Shown: positions 44,533-53,178, counted from the stretch's first letter. The stretch is 54,883 nt of DNA from Desulfococcaceae bacterium HSG9 (GCA_030378005.1 JAUCGF010000102.1:1-54883); one strand, 5' to 3'. Program-made: numbers and translations. Notes: generated from the sequence alone by a model not told the origin.

Positions 44533-45111
44533 TCACATTATAACAATGCGGTTTTGGTGGATACCTGCTTTTGACAGCTTTGCATATACATCATCTATCG
44601 AATCCATGGTAGTGATAAGAATTCGATCAAAAGACAAAGATTTCAGGGTTTCAACTTTACGAATTTTCATACGTAGAAAAATCTGGTCGGCTTTTAGGTC
44701 ATCAACAACGCAAACAACCTTAAGAGTTACGTCCTGAACCGAAATGAAAGCGATTTCGGCTAAAGGTGTGGCTCCGTAGAATACGATACGACGAACCCCA
44801 TGATGTTCAAGTTCTGCAAATAGACGATACAGTTTTTGACGCGCATCTTTATAAAAATAAAAAGAATGCTGAATATATTCATAAGTCAGGCGTGATTTTT
44901 CCGCAACGCCTTTGGGTGTTAGAATGTATTTAATCCGCTTGCGAGGAATCGTTTTTATTTTAAAATAGCCTTTATGAGCCAGACGCTTAATGAAAGAATT
45001 GACCAAGCCTAGGGAAACATTCATCTTATGAGCCAGATCACGTTGGCTGTAAACAATGTCTTTATCAATTTCCTCAAGCAACTTGAGAGTCCGAATATCT
45101 TGTACGTCCAT
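44533..45111 (-). CDS. Winged-helix regulator with C-terminal nucleotide-binding-like domain
   Basis: 192 residues. The N-terminal 80 residues are a winged helix-turn-helix (SQRDLAHKMNVSLGLVNSFI as recognition region; KGYFKIKTIPRKRIKYILT as wing). The remainder (about 105-192) is an alpha/beta segment like part of a Rossmann-type or CoA-binding domain (RRIVFYGATPLAEIAF, VCVVDDL), which might sense a metabolite. It is the promoter-proximal gene of the glycan locus, 61 bp ahead of ugd, so it may regulate it; the target is not proven. No palindromic site was found just upstream. Confidence 0.8.
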   Translation of the reverse strand: MDVQDIRTLKLLEEIDKDIVYSQRDLAHKMNVSLGLVNSFIKRLAHKGYFKIKTIPRKRIKYILTPKGVAEKSRLTYEYIQHSFYFYKDARQKLYRLFAELEHHGVRRIVFYGATPLAEIAFISVQDVTLKVVCVVDDLKADQIFLRMKIRKVETLKSLSFDRILITTMDSIDDVYAKLSKAGIHQNRIVIM

Positions 45112-45231
45112 TTTTACTATTTGTATTTTTTGTACTTTGATTTTGAATTCTTGATCTTAATCATTCAGATTAAGAGTACGATTAAGAAATGGGGAAGTTA
45201 TTTCATCCTTGATCCTAAACAGTTAAATATA

Positions 45232-45462
45232 ATCAGTAGATCGAAAAGTTCCTTAAAAGTTCCGTAGGAACGGCATGTTTGTAGCAGATGTCAGCCCCGT
45301 ACCCCTGGAGTCCCGTAGGGACGGCATGTCCGCATCGGAATATGCCGTCCCTACGGGACTCAGCGGACACAGGGTATTCGGATTCTACAAATATGCCGCT
45401 CCTACGGAGCTGAAAGCAGACATGCCGTTCGTCACCTTTCAAAAACTTTTCGATCTACTGAT
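45232..45462. repeat. 231-bp element with perfect 19-bp inverted termini
   Basis: Termini atcagtagatcgaaaagtt (45232-45250) and its perfect complement (45444-45462) enclose several nested palindromes of CCGTAGGGACGGCAT type (for example 45309-45325 with 45341-45357). There is no coding frame of note. A solo copy of the right end, 36 bp long and identical, occurs at 37748-37783. Best explained as a non-autonomous element such as a MITE. Confidence 0.85.
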
Positions 45463-45672
45463 AATATTTTGATTTTTTTGAGGCTGACCGGAACAGGTCA
45501 AATTTTTGGGGAAAAATTGTGCAGGAGTGCATTTCTTAGAGGCCAAACCAGACCGCATTTAGAAAAGTGCACAGCTCCGCTTGGTGAGTTACATCGCTGT
45601 TTAACTCATAACTATTTAAATTAATTACAGTTTTATTTGCAAAAAGCAAATAATCAGCTTTTTTAACGCCGA

Positions 45673-45693
45673 TATGTTCAGCTTTTGAACATA
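45673..45693. promoter_or_regulatory. Palindrome, possible regulator site
   Basis: Perfect 8-bp arms tatgttca and tgaacata around a 5-bp centre. This is a typical shape for a dimeric repressor, but no nearby core promoter was identified. Confidence 0.35.
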
Positions 45694-45830
45694 CTGTTCG
45701 CATAAAGTCAAGCATATTTTTTTACCATTCGTTTAAAAAAAATAAGGCAGTGGGCCAAATCCGTTGTTCAAAAATTTAGAGCCTATGTATTGACAAACTA
45801 ATTTATGCATCATCAACATTTGTGATTTTT

Positions 45831-45857
45831 GAAACGTGATGCGTGAATTCACGTTTC
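45831..45857. other. Hairpin downstream of the importer operon
   Basis: 9-bp arms gaaacgtga and tcacgtttc with a 9-bp loop, 37 bp beyond the last gene. It lacks a T-run, so it is not a standard intrinsic terminator. Confidence 0.45.
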
Positions 45858-45893
45858 ACGGATGGTTGGGGAACCTGTGCTGTTTTGCAGAGG

Positions 45894-46088
45894 TTACCGG
45901 AATAGGCTTGCGGCAAGAAAAATAAGTGAACCGACAACGCTGCAAATAAACAGAATGCCGGTTAATGATTTTAATGATTCCGTAAATGAAATTCCTTTTC
46001 TACGAGCGTCTGTGTAGGATGTGAAAAACGACAAGCCCATGACCAACCAAAGTGTCAATATGGCTACTACTATCGTTATTATATTCAT
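45894..46088 (-). CDS. Small two-helix membrane protein
   Basis: 64 residues with two hydrophobic segments (residues 3-23 and about 42-62) and a charged linker (TDARRKG). Not recognised. It follows the ATPase gene by 26 bp in the same direction, so it may be the last gene of the importer operon. The upstream AGGTAA could be a ribosome-binding site. It could be an assembly factor or a chance frame, although the two-helix pattern is persuasive. Confidence 0.55.
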   Translation of the reverse strand: MNIITIVVAILTLWLVMGLSFFTSYTDARRKGISFTESLKSLTGILFICSVVGSLIFLAASLFR

Positions 46089-46114
46089 GGTTATTACCTG
46101 CTATTTTTCTGTTT

Positions 46115-46930
46115 TTAGGATGGCGTCGGCCCGCAAGCAAGCAAGGTTTCATCCTTGAGTGTCGTTCCGAATTTGTCAATCACTTCGCGCACGGTGAGTT
46201 GCTGCTTTTCATCGCCTTGAACGTCGATTTGAATACGTCCTTGGTGGAGCATAATCATACGATTGCCATAACGCAACGCCTGGTTCATGTTATGAGTGAT
46301 CATTAAGGTGGTGAGTTTATGTTGAGTGACCATTGTTTCTGTCAGTTCAATGACTTTGGCGGCTGTGCGTGGATCAAGGGCAGCCGTGTGTTCATCTAAA
46401 AGCAACAGTTGGGGCAGGGTTAAGGTGGTCATAAGAAGGGTCATTGATTGGCGCTGGCCGCCGGACAGAAGACCGACCGGTTGTTTCAAACGATCTTCCA
46501 AACCTAAATCCAATACTTTCAGGATTTCACTGTAACGCTTACGCCGGGCTTCGGTAACGCCCCATTTCAATCTCCGACGCTTTCCACGTAGTTCCGCGAT
46601 ACTGAGATTTTCCTCAATGGTCATATCCGCGGCCGTACCCATTGTCGGATTTTGAAAAACACGCGCAATGTAACGCGCCCTTCGGTGTTCCGGCGCGCGG
46701 GTGACATCCTGGTGAGCGATCATAATCCGACCGTCATCCGGCAGGTAAGTTCCGGCGATAACGTTCAGAAGCGTCGATTTGCCGGCACCGTTGGAGCCGA
46801 TAATCGTAATAAAATCCCCCGGAACGACTTTTAGATCAATATGATCCAAAGCGCGTTTTTCATCTAAAGTGCCGGCATTAAATATTTTGGTAACGCCTTC
46901 CAAAGCTAATATATTATCTGACAATATCAA
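46115..46930 (-). CDS. ABC importer ATP-binding protein
   Basis: 271-residue ABC ATPase: Walker A IGSNGAGKST, signature LLSGGQRQS, Walker B LLLLDEHTAALD, switch region MITHNMNQAL. It overlaps the permease gene by four bases, and its partner solute-binding protein is of the ABC_sub_bind (PF04392) type. Related systems have been linked to tryptophan or other small organic ligands, but the substrate here is unknown. Confidence 0.9.
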   Translation of the reverse strand: MILSDNILALEGVTKIFNAGTLDEKRALDHIDLKVVPGDFITIIGSNGAGKSTLLNVIAGTYLPDDGRIMIAHQDVTRAPEHRRARYIARVFQNPTMGTAADMTIEENLSIAELRGKRRRLKWGVTEARRKRYSEILKVLDLGLEDRLKQPVGLLSGGQRQSMTLLMTTLTLPQLLLLDEHTAALDPRTAAKVIELTETMVTQHKLTTLMITHNMNQALRYGNRMIMLHQGRIQIDVQGDEKQQLTVREVIDKFGTTLKDETLLACGPTPS

Positions 46931-47820
46931 ATTCCTCGCAAATGAATTTTACCTTCACGGCTTTTCTTAAATGCCGGGATGCCAAGTGCCAGAATCACCA
47001 TAAATCCGGTAGCCATCTTCAGATCGGTGGGTGCCAAACCCAGTCGCAACCCTAAAGAAATAATAAAACGATAAAGAAATGAGCCGACTACAGCCGCCAG
47101 CGTCAGGCGAAACACCGTTTTGGGTTTGATCATGGCCTCACCGATAATAATGGATGCCAGGCCGGCGACAATCATACCGATTCCCATACCGACATCGGCA
47201 AAGCCCTGATCTTGAGCGATAAGCGCACCTGAAAGAGCGACTAAGGCATTGGACAGCCCTAACCCGAAAACGGTGGCATTATCCGTGTTTACACCGAGCG
47301 AACGAATCATATCTTCATTATTGCCGGTGGCACGCAATGCCAGGCCGTATTCGGTATGAAGAAAAATATCAAGCAGCGCCTTTATAGCAACTGTGACCAA
47401 AAGAAAGAAGATAATAACCGGAATATAACGGCTGATATCCATGTTTTCCATGAAAGTGAACATGGTGGGTCTGTCCAAAAGCTGGATATTGGCACGTCCC
47501 ATTATTCTTAAATTGACCGAATAAAGAATGGTCATCATCAGAATTCCCGCCAGGAGGCTATTGATTTTCAGGCGTGTGTTAAGCAAGCCGGTCATACTGC
47601 CGGCTGCAAAGCCTGCCAGAGTGGCAACCGCCACTGATAATGTCGGCTCGACCCCTTCAAAAATCAGACGGGCGGCCACAGCACCGCCGAGAGGGAAACT
47701 GCCGTCAACGGTGAGGTCAGGAAAAGCCAGGACACGAAATGCCAGTGTGATTCCCAACGCCACCAAAGCGTAAGCCAAGCCCTGCTGTAAACTTATTGGT
47801 AAAATATTGAGTATTAGCAT
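46927..47820 (-). CDS. ABC importer permease
   Basis: 297-residue membrane protein with eight or so hydrophobic helices, like branched-chain amino-acid-type (BPD_transp_2) permeases. GNNEDMIRSLGVNTD is the cytoplasmic coupling-helix region for the ATPase. It ends in a charged KSREGKIHL tail. It follows the solute-binding gene by 99 bp and overlaps the ATPase gene. Confidence 0.88.
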   Translation of the reverse strand: MLILNILPISLQQGLAYALVALGITLAFRVLAFPDLTVDGSFPLGGAVAARLIFEGVEPTLSVAVATLAGFAAGSMTGLLNTRLKINSLLAGILMMTILYSVNLRIMGRANIQLLDRPTMFTFMENMDISRYIPVIIFFLLVTVAIKALLDIFLHTEYGLALRATGNNEDMIRSLGVNTDNATVFGLGLSNALVALSGALIAQDQGFADVGMGIGMIVAGLASIIIGEAMIKPKTVFRLTLAAVVGSFLYRFIISLGLRLGLAPTDLKMATGFMVILALGIPAFKKSREGKIHLRGI

Positions 47821-47919
47821 CCGTTTTAAAGTGCCTTTAGAAAGGATGAAGTTTGAAACATCATTGATTTGTGTGAGGCTTTGCCACTAATCTGTAGCAG
47901 ATCCTTGCAACAGGCCAAA

Positions 47920-48888
47920 CTATTTTTCAACCCTGTCGGCCTTATCAATAAATTTCTGCAAAATTTCAACACCCTGTTTTTTGGCATTTTTTAAACTTAT
48001 ATGTAGTGCAAGTGCATCCAGTTTCTTCGCCAGTACGGATGGAAGCATACCGGGTTTTTTGCCATCTTTTAAAATTTGGGCTGCTATTTTACCAGCAGAA
48101 TACCCAACTTTAAAATAATTAAACCCAAGCGCGGTTATTGCGCCCAGAGCAACCTGATCGGTGTTGCCGACAAAAAACGGAATCTTATCAGCATTGCAGA
48201 CTTTGGTCACCGAGCCTAAAGCCGATGCCACCATATTGTCTGAAGTGATATACAAAGCGTCCACCCGGCCAACAAGGGATTGCGCCGCTGTATAAACTTC
48301 GCTGGAGTTGGCAATGGTCACTTCAATCAGCTCAAGACCTCGTTTTTTCATCGCTTCACGGGTCCAGCCGATACTTTTTACGGAATTGGCATCGCCGGCA
48401 TTATAGATCGTACCCCATTTTTTAGCCTTGGGAAGCATTTCATGATATAATTCGATCTGACGCTCAATTGGCCACGCATCCGATACACCGGTAACATTGC
48501 CGCCGGCAGCATCCATGGTTTTCACCAGACCGGCATCCACCGGGTCGGTTACGGAAGAATAAACCACCGGAATATTTTTAATGACCTTGCAGGCCGCTTG
48601 GGCTGTGGGTGTAGCAATGGCATGAACAAGATCAACTTTGTCATCGGCAAACTTCTGGGCGATAGCCTGAGCGTTGGACATTTCCCCTTGGGCATTCTGA
48701 TAGTCGTATTCGGCCTCAATCCCCGCTTCTTTTAGAGCCTTTTCAAATCCTTTTTGATCAGCTTCTAAAGCCGGATGCGAAACAATGACCGTTACGCCAA
48801 TTTTATAAACTTTGGCCGTAGCCGGAACACTGGCAACCAATCCGACTGCCAGCAAAAGCATAAAAGCGATTCCCAATTGTTTTTTCAT
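47920..48888 (-). CDS. ABC transporter substrate-binding protein (PF04392 type)
   Basis: 322 residues beginning with a Sec-type signal peptide that ends near VPATAK; no lipobox is seen. The mature part has the family's VTVIVSHPALEADQKGF opening, the SSVTDPVDAGLV segment and the SDNMVAS loop of the second lobe. It captures the ligand in the periplasm for the permease and ATPase downstream. The ATG lies eight bases after a GGGAA Shine-Dalgarno-like sequence, and a sigma-70-type promoter lies about 70 bp upstream. Confidence 0.9.
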   Translation of the reverse strand: MKKQLGIAFMLLLAVGLVASVPATAKVYKIGVTVIVSHPALEADQKGFEKALKEAGIEAEYDYQNAQGEMSNAQAIAQKFADDKVDLVHAIATPTAQAACKVIKNIPVVYSSVTDPVDAGLVKTMDAAGGNVTGVSDAWPIERQIELYHEMLPKAKKWGTIYNAGDANSVKSIGWTREAMKKRGLELIEVTIANSSEVYTAAQSLVGRVDALYITSDNMVASALGSVTKVCNADKIPFFVGNTDQVALGAITALGFNYFKVGYSAGKIAAQILKDGKKPGMLPSVLAKKLDALALHISLKNAKKQGVEILQKFIDKADRVEK

Positions 48889-48956
48889 AATCTAATTTCC
48901 CTTCATTCAGTTAGTGATTAGCATTCAATTATTGTACACACGCCTAAAATGGAATG

Positions 48957-48986
48957 ACTATAAGGATAAACGGTGCGGTTTGTCAA
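48957..48986 (-). promoter_or_regulatory. Sigma-70-type promoter of the importer operon
   Basis: On the minus strand, TTGACA (48981-48986) and TATAGT (48957-48962) are separated by 18 bp and lie about 70 bp before the first ATG. Good match; the leader has no strong hairpin. Confidence 0.7.
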
Positions 48987-49546
48987 GAAATAATCCGTTC
49001 TGAATTCAAAAGAGCTTTATCAACAAAACGCAAGGCGCAGGCTTTCCCGCATTATTTTGCCTGTAACATGTTCATCAGGCGCATGCTGGTTTTGGTACAG
49101 TATCACCATGGCCATAAGTTAAAATAGCCGGCAGGGCTTCATCCTCAATCCGGCATTATTTTTCCAAATCCTTGCTTATCGCTAATCTTTATATAGACAG
49201 TTACATATTAAATTTCACAAGGCTGGAGGGAGGAGGCTGTATTGTAATACGCCGACGACCGATAACGCAGTGTGATTTGATATGTGACTGTTTATAGATA
49301 TCTTATGATTATTTCAAGTTGATTTTAAACGGCTTGATCTGGTTTCACAAGTTGGTGCGCAAAATTCCCAAAATACGGGGCGGTTTCTGATTGATTGCAA
49401 TCAATTTGCCGGATGGCATCTGGCAGGTGCTGTTTTTTAATCGTATTCAAATCCGAGGCTGGCGGCAGCAATTGGGAGGACGTTTTTATTTAAAGCATAG
49501 CTTCGCTCTATTATACCGTTTTTTTACCGAAATCAAACGTATGGCG
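48987..49546. other. Gene-free stretch with structured repeats
   Basis: No credible gene was found. An imperfect inverted repeat (49192-49219 with 49271-49297) and a perfect 14-bp palindrome (ttgattgcaatcaa, 49391-49404) are present. A plus-strand terminator follows. Together these may belong to an unannotated small RNA or short transcript. Plus-strand 93-codon frame 49391-49672 lacks coding character and runs through the terminator. Confidence 0.45.
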
Positions 49547-49574
49547 AGGAGCCGCTTTTGCCGGCTCCTTTTTT
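49547..49574 (+). terminator. Intrinsic terminator on the plus strand
   Basis: AGGAGCCG and its complement CGGCTCCT (49547-49554, 49562-49569) with a 7-base loop, followed by a run of six T. No plus-strand gene precedes it, so it implies a plus-strand transcript of unknown nature. On the minus strand the A-run precedes the stem, so it cannot serve mrp. Confidence 0.8.
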
Positions 49575-49599
49575 GTATAGCCCCATATTGGCGCAGCGG

Positions 49600-50433
49600 C
49601 TATTGCCGGGCCATTCTTGCAGCTATTTCGGTAAACGTCTTGGTGACGACCGTGTCCCTGTTTTTATCTTGATAAGATTCGCCGGCGTCTCCGCAGGCCA
49701 CCATTTGCGGATCAAAGGGAATTTTCCCTAAAAATGGAATGTCGGCGGCTTTTGCGGTTGCCTGCCCTCCTCCGGAACCGAAAATTTCAATGGCTTCGCC
49801 ACAGTGCGGACAGGCCAAACCGCTCATATTTTCGATCAGGCCCAAAATTCCCATTTTCAAAGTACGGCAAAAATTGATTGATTTGCGGACATCGGCAAGC
49901 GCGACTTCCTGGGGTGTGGTGACAATAATAGCACTGGCATCATTAATCAGTTGGGCGACTGTCAAAGGCTCATCACCGGTTCCGGGAGGACTGTCAATAA
50001 CCATGAAATCCAAATTACCCCAATCAACATCACCGATGAATTGACGAATGGCGGCATGTTTGAGAGGGCCGCGCCAGATAACGGCGTTATCCTTGTCCGT
50101 CATCAGCGACTCGGTGGAAACCGCGCTCAGATTATCAGAATACCGCATGGGTCGGATCTTTTTATTTTCATTCGCGGTGAGCATGCCTTTAAGCCCGAGC
50201 ATACGCGGTATATCGGGACCGTGAACATCAACATCCATAAGGCCGACTTTAAACCCCATATTAGCAAGCGCAATTGAAAGATTGACGGATACGCTTGTTT
50301 TGCCTACCCCGCCTTTGCCGCTCATAACAACAAATTTCTTCCCTATTTTTACCAAAGCGTTTTTTGCTTCGACATCGGGATCCGGTTTCGGCGGTTTGTC
50401 CGCAATACTGATTCCTTGCTGAGTGTTTTCCAT
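49600..50433 (-). CDS. mrp: Mrp/NBP35-type P-loop ATPase, Fe-S cluster carrier-like
   Basis: 277-residue Mrp/ApbC-type protein with the deviant Walker A SGKGGVGKTS (residues 38-47), a DVDVHGPDIPRM segment and a CPHC motif (SGLACPHCGEA) that would bind a bridging Fe-S cluster. It lacks the N-terminal MIP18-like domain. These proteins handle Fe-S clusters for target enzymes. Its place next to metF/metV suggests involvement in maturation of Fe-S proteins of C1 metabolism, which is inferred. The ATG has AAGGAG at good spacing. Confidence 0.9.
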   Translation of the reverse strand: MENTQQGISIADKPPKPDPDVEAKNALVKIGKKFVVMSGKGGVGKTSVSVNLSIALANMGFKVGLMDVDVHGPDIPRMLGLKGMLTANENKKIRPMRYSDNLSAVSTESLMTDKDNAVIWRGPLKHAAIRQFIGDVDWGNLDFMVIDSPPGTGDEPLTVAQLINDASAIIVTTPQEVALADVRKSINFCRTLKMGILGLIENMSGLACPHCGEAIEIFGSGGGQATAKAADIPFLGKIPFDPQMVACGDAGESYQDKNRDTVVTKTFTEIAARMARQ

Positions 50434-50461
50434 TGTTATCTCCTTTTAAGATTAGAAATTA

Positions 50462-50543
50462 AATAACTTACACATGTTAAAAAAGAGGAGTGCTGACTTC
50501 AGTTTGCATAACGGGCAAAGCTGACTGAATCCAGTAAGTTATT
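50462..50543. other. Inverted repeat in the metF-mrp gap
   Basis: aataacttac (50462-50471) pairs with gtaagttatt (50534-50543) around a 62-bp loop, with weak inner pairing. No T-run is seen. Might form a stem in the metF-mrp transcript. Confidence 0.5.
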
Positions 50544-50556
50544 AAATTTGCATTTC

Positions 50557-51468
50557 TTATTTTATACCACCATTGACGTTGATTTCGGCGTACTCAAGAA
50601 TATCTGGCACGATATCTGTCCAACCGAGAGGCATGATGTGGACACCTTGGAATTTATCTTTGTGTTTCCTGATAAACCGTCCCATCATCTCGGCAGATTT
50701 TTTCTTGCGGTCCGCTTTATCCACCGAGCCGATTTCGTTGATCCATTTCTGTGGGACAGAAATACCCGAAATATAATTGTTCATATATTTTCCCATTGCT
50801 GGGTTTTTTAGTACAACCACTCCCAGTTGAACAGGGCAGTCGAACAGCTCTGTTTTTGCAACGAATTGATCAATCACACTGTCTTCATACACAGCCTGGG
50901 TTTGGAAAAATTGCGCACCGGCTTCAATCTTTTTTTTCATTTTAATCAACTGTAGGTCCAGCGGCTGGAAATTGGGGTTAACCACCGCACCGATAAAGAA
51001 ATCCGGTGCGTTCAGAAGATCGTTGCCGACCATATCCTTGCCTTTCTGTAAATCGGCGGCGATTTTTACCAACTGCACCGAATCCAAATCAAACACCGGT
51101 TTGGCTTCTATGTGATCTCCGAGATTTGTATGATCGCCGGTTAACAGAAGCATGTTGTCAACCCCCAGTGAAAACGCGGTAAGTATCTCTGACTGTAGGG
51201 CAATGCGGTTTCGATCCCGGCAGGTAATCTGGTAAATCGGCTCAAATCCGTTTTGCTTTAGCTTGACGCTGGCCGCCATGGAACCCAGTTTCATAACCGC
51301 ACTCTGGTTGTCGGTGACATTTATCGCATGAACTTTTTTTTCTAAATGCAGCGCTTCCGCCATGCACGGCGGCACATAATCTTTATCTCTGGGAATGGCG
51401 CCTTTGACCGGACCGACTTCTCCTGTAACTACAAATTCGCTTTTATCAAACAACTCACTTAATTTCAT
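50557..51468 (-). CDS. metF: Methylenetetrahydrofolate reductase
   Basis: 303-residue MetF with the N-terminal VTGEVGP segment holding the catalytic Glu of the family, INVTDNQSAVM, the YQITCRDRN strand and LLLTGDHTN. It is the shorter catalytic-domain form that works with MetV in acetogens and sulfate reducers, interconverting methylene- and methyl-tetrahydrofolate in the methyl branch of the Wood-Ljungdahl pathway. A GGGAG ribosome-binding site precedes the ATG, and MetV lies 43 bp upstream. Confidence 0.93.
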   Translation of the reverse strand: MKLSELFDKSEFVVTGEVGPVKGAIPRDKDYVPPCMAEALHLEKKVHAINVTDNQSAVMKLGSMAASVKLKQNGFEPIYQITCRDRNRIALQSEILTAFSLGVDNMLLLTGDHTNLGDHIEAKPVFDLDSVQLVKIAADLQKGKDMVGNDLLNAPDFFIGAVVNPNFQPLDLQLIKMKKKIEAGAQFFQTQAVYEDSVIDQFVAKTELFDCPVQLGVVVLKNPAMGKYMNNYISGISVPQKWINEIGSVDKADRKKKSAEMMGRFIRKHKDKFQGVHIMPLGWTDIVPDILEYAEINVNGGIK

Positions 51469-51511
51469 TCATATTCTCCCTTATAACAACTATTTTTTTC
51501 CTGATCGTAGA

Positions 51512-52231
51512 TCAATCTATATTGCTGACGGTTACAGTGCCGGCCATTGAAGAAAATGAGGCCTTATGATGACTGACTTTCAGGCTGCGGGGGCGGCTCC
51601 ATTTGGCATGATTTTTTGGCTTCTGATAGGATTCTATCAAATCCAAACGACCCAGCTTCATAAGCCGGTCATAGATCATAATCCAGCCGCAATTCCGATC
51701 AGCATCTACTTCACATTTACCGTTTTCAGCACCGCCACAGGGCCCATTTAGCAGGCTTTTGGCACAAAGGGTCAACGGACACAACCCTCCGGTAAATTCA
51801 ATAATGCATTCGCCGCATAGGGAACAATATTCGTTGATTTCACTTTCGGAAACGGTCTCTCCTCCAAAAATAGTATCGCAGCCCGGATGGACCATACCGC
51901 CATCGGTAGCATCAATCACCGTATGCACTCCCTGTCCGCAGCCCAATACCAGAAATGAATCGGTATTTTTAAGTTGCTCATCATATTCTGTCTTCAACAC
52001 TTTGGTTGTGTGGTCCAACTTGCAAAGGGACATACCCTGTGGTCCCGGTACAGTATAACCGGAAATCTCAATGCCTCTTTTTTCAAGGCGTTCAGACATG
52101 GCTTTAGTTTCATCTTCACCACCGGAGTGGCATTTCCAGGCGCAATTGTTACAGCCGACGACAAACACTTTCTCGCCGGGTTTGATATGCTTTACAATTT
52201 CCTCAACAGGTTTTTGAATTGTTGCGTGCAC
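51512..52231 (-). CDS. metV: MetV, Fe-S/zinc partner of MetF
   Basis: 239 residues of the MetF-partner type (MTHFR_C-like): Cys27, Cys30 and Cys34 in GCNNCAWKC, then YCSLCGECI, LCPLTLCAK and GPCGGAENGKCEVD, which probably hold Fe-S or Zn. In related bacteria MetV joins MetF to pass electrons to the flavin. The start is GTG, with AGGAGG six bases before it. A terminator for the upstream thioredoxin gene lies at 52321-52364, so metV may have its own promoter. Confidence 0.9.
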   Translation of the reverse strand: MHATIQKPVEEIVKHIKPGEKVFVVGCNNCAWKCHSGGEDETKAMSERLEKRGIEISGYTVPGPQGMSLCKLDHTTKVLKTEYDEQLKNTDSFLVLGCGQGVHTVIDATDGGMVHPGCDTIFGGETVSESEINEYCSLCGECIIEFTGGLCPLTLCAKSLLNGPCGGAENGKCEVDADRNCGWIMIYDRLMKLGRLDLIESYQKPKNHAKWSRPRSLKVSHHKASFSSMAGTVTVSNID

Positions 52232-52320
52232 GAAGCACCTCCTTGTGATATTAATTATCTGAAAGTCTATACTTAAATTTTAACAATCCACTGGTTTTCT
52301 CTGCTTTGTTGCTTCCGATC

Positions 52321-52364
52321 AAAAAATCAGGCAAACCGGCCTGGAGGAAACCGATTTACCTGAT
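52321..52364 (-). terminator. Intrinsic terminator downstream of the thioredoxin-like gene
   Basis: 14-bp arms (52326-52339 with 52351-52364, two G-T-type mismatches) followed on the minus strand by a run of six T. It lies 123 bp beyond the thioredoxin stop. Confidence 0.75.
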
Positions 52365-52486
52365 ATGAGATGTAGCCTTCTATGTAGGCAAGCCAAGTTT
52401 TGCATCTCAATATTATTTTATGCAATTTTGATGCCAAAATATTTCTGGAACCGTGTTATTGCATTGTTGATAAGCTTTCAGCCCCT

Positions 52487-52828
52487 TCAATCGGCATTAC
52501 CAGAGTTTTTAACCAACTCCTCAGCAAGCGCCGAAGAAAGGGTTTTGTCAGACTGAAGACCGATAAAGCGCCGTACCTCCTTGCCATTTTTAAACAGTAT
52601 CAGAGTCGGCACACTGGTAATGTTGAGACGCATGGCCAATTGTCTGCAATCATCCACATTAAAACCGGTCACCGACACCCGGCCTTTATATCTTTCGGCT
52701 AGTTGTTCCGTAATCGCCCTTTGAAGCCGGCACGGCGCACACCAAAGGATGTCAAATTCTGCCAGTGTGATTCCGTTGCGAATGATGAGATCAAAAGATT
52801 CCGCTTTTTCTGATATTTCTGCTGCCAT
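52487..52828 (-). CDS. Thioredoxin-like protein
   Basis: 113 residues from the chosen start, with the active-site WCAPC (FDILWCAPCRLQ) of thioredoxins and SVPTLILFKNGKEV carrying the cis-proline. The frame is open to an ATG 22 codons further upstream, but the extra residues are not thioredoxin-like and lie in the repeat region, so ATG 52828 is preferred. It would exchange dithiol-disulfide in the cytoplasm. The Shine-Dalgarno match is weak. Confidence 0.85.
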   Translation of the reverse strand: MAAEISEKAESFDLIIRNGITLAEFDILWCAPCRLQRAITEQLAERYKGRVSVTGFNVDDCRQLAMRLNITSVPTLILFKNGKEVRRFIGLQSDKTLSSALAEELVKNSGNAD

Positions 52829-52856
52829 AATCTTCAGATGAATTGATAAAAATTTA

Positions 52857-53014
52857 TGCATCAATGGTAACCGTTCACACCCCCTGGTTCCCATGCTTTG
52901 CGTGGGAACCCTTTATGGTGCCGACTACTGTTGGACGCAACCAACATAGAGCGTTCCCACGCGAAGCATGGGAACGAGGTCGTGTAGGGGAAAGCAACGG
53001 TTACCATCAATGCA
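52857..53014. repeat. Long inverted repeat with palindromic TTCCCATGC-type cores
   Basis: 19-bp arms (52857-52875 and 52996-53014, two mismatches) flank two 25-bp palindromes (52886-52910 and 52952-52976) with GTTCCCA/TGGGAAC ends. These are inverted copies of each other. No coding role; may form a long stem between the divergent thioredoxin and activator genes. Confidence 0.85.
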
Positions 53015-53134
53015 ATTAATATTAGCAATTTTTATGCCAATTGACTTTGATTATAAAGAGAATTACGTAACCTTATGAAATAAAAAAATATTTGAGATAA
53101 AATCAGATTGTTCAAAACGGATGCCTCATTGGGG

Positions 53135-53163
53135 TTGACATTATTTAAAGCGTTACCTATAAA
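53135..53163 (+). promoter_or_regulatory. Sigma-70-type promoter of the activator gene
   Basis: TTGACA (53135-53140) and TATAAA (53158-53163) separated by 17 bp, a near-perfect housekeeping pattern, 57 bp before the ATG. Confidence 0.85.
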
Positions 53164-53178
53164 GAAACGAAACGTAAA

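Larger units (their letters stand above)
45112..45893. other. Repeat-rich gap between regulator and importer operon
   Basis: This gap contains a partial GATTAAG-type tract (around 45150-45190), the inverted-repeat element at 45232-45462, a palindrome at 45673-45693 and a 9-bp-arm hairpin at 45831-45857. No credible CDS was seen; frames of 60-80 codons lie in repeats. No clear -35/-10 pair could be assigned to the regulator. Confidence 0.5.

Noticed and set aside
45233..45472. Short frames in both directions with CCGTAGGGACGG-type repeats
   Set aside because: They are translations of palindromic repeat DNA with no coding signal.
49191..49300. Riboswitch-like fold
   Set aside because: An imperfect inverted repeat is present, but none of the conserved core sequences of familiar riboswitches was recognised.
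49391..49672. 93-codon plus-strand frame
   Set aside because: It starts at a palindrome, runs through a strong terminator and overlaps the mrp end; no protein-like features.
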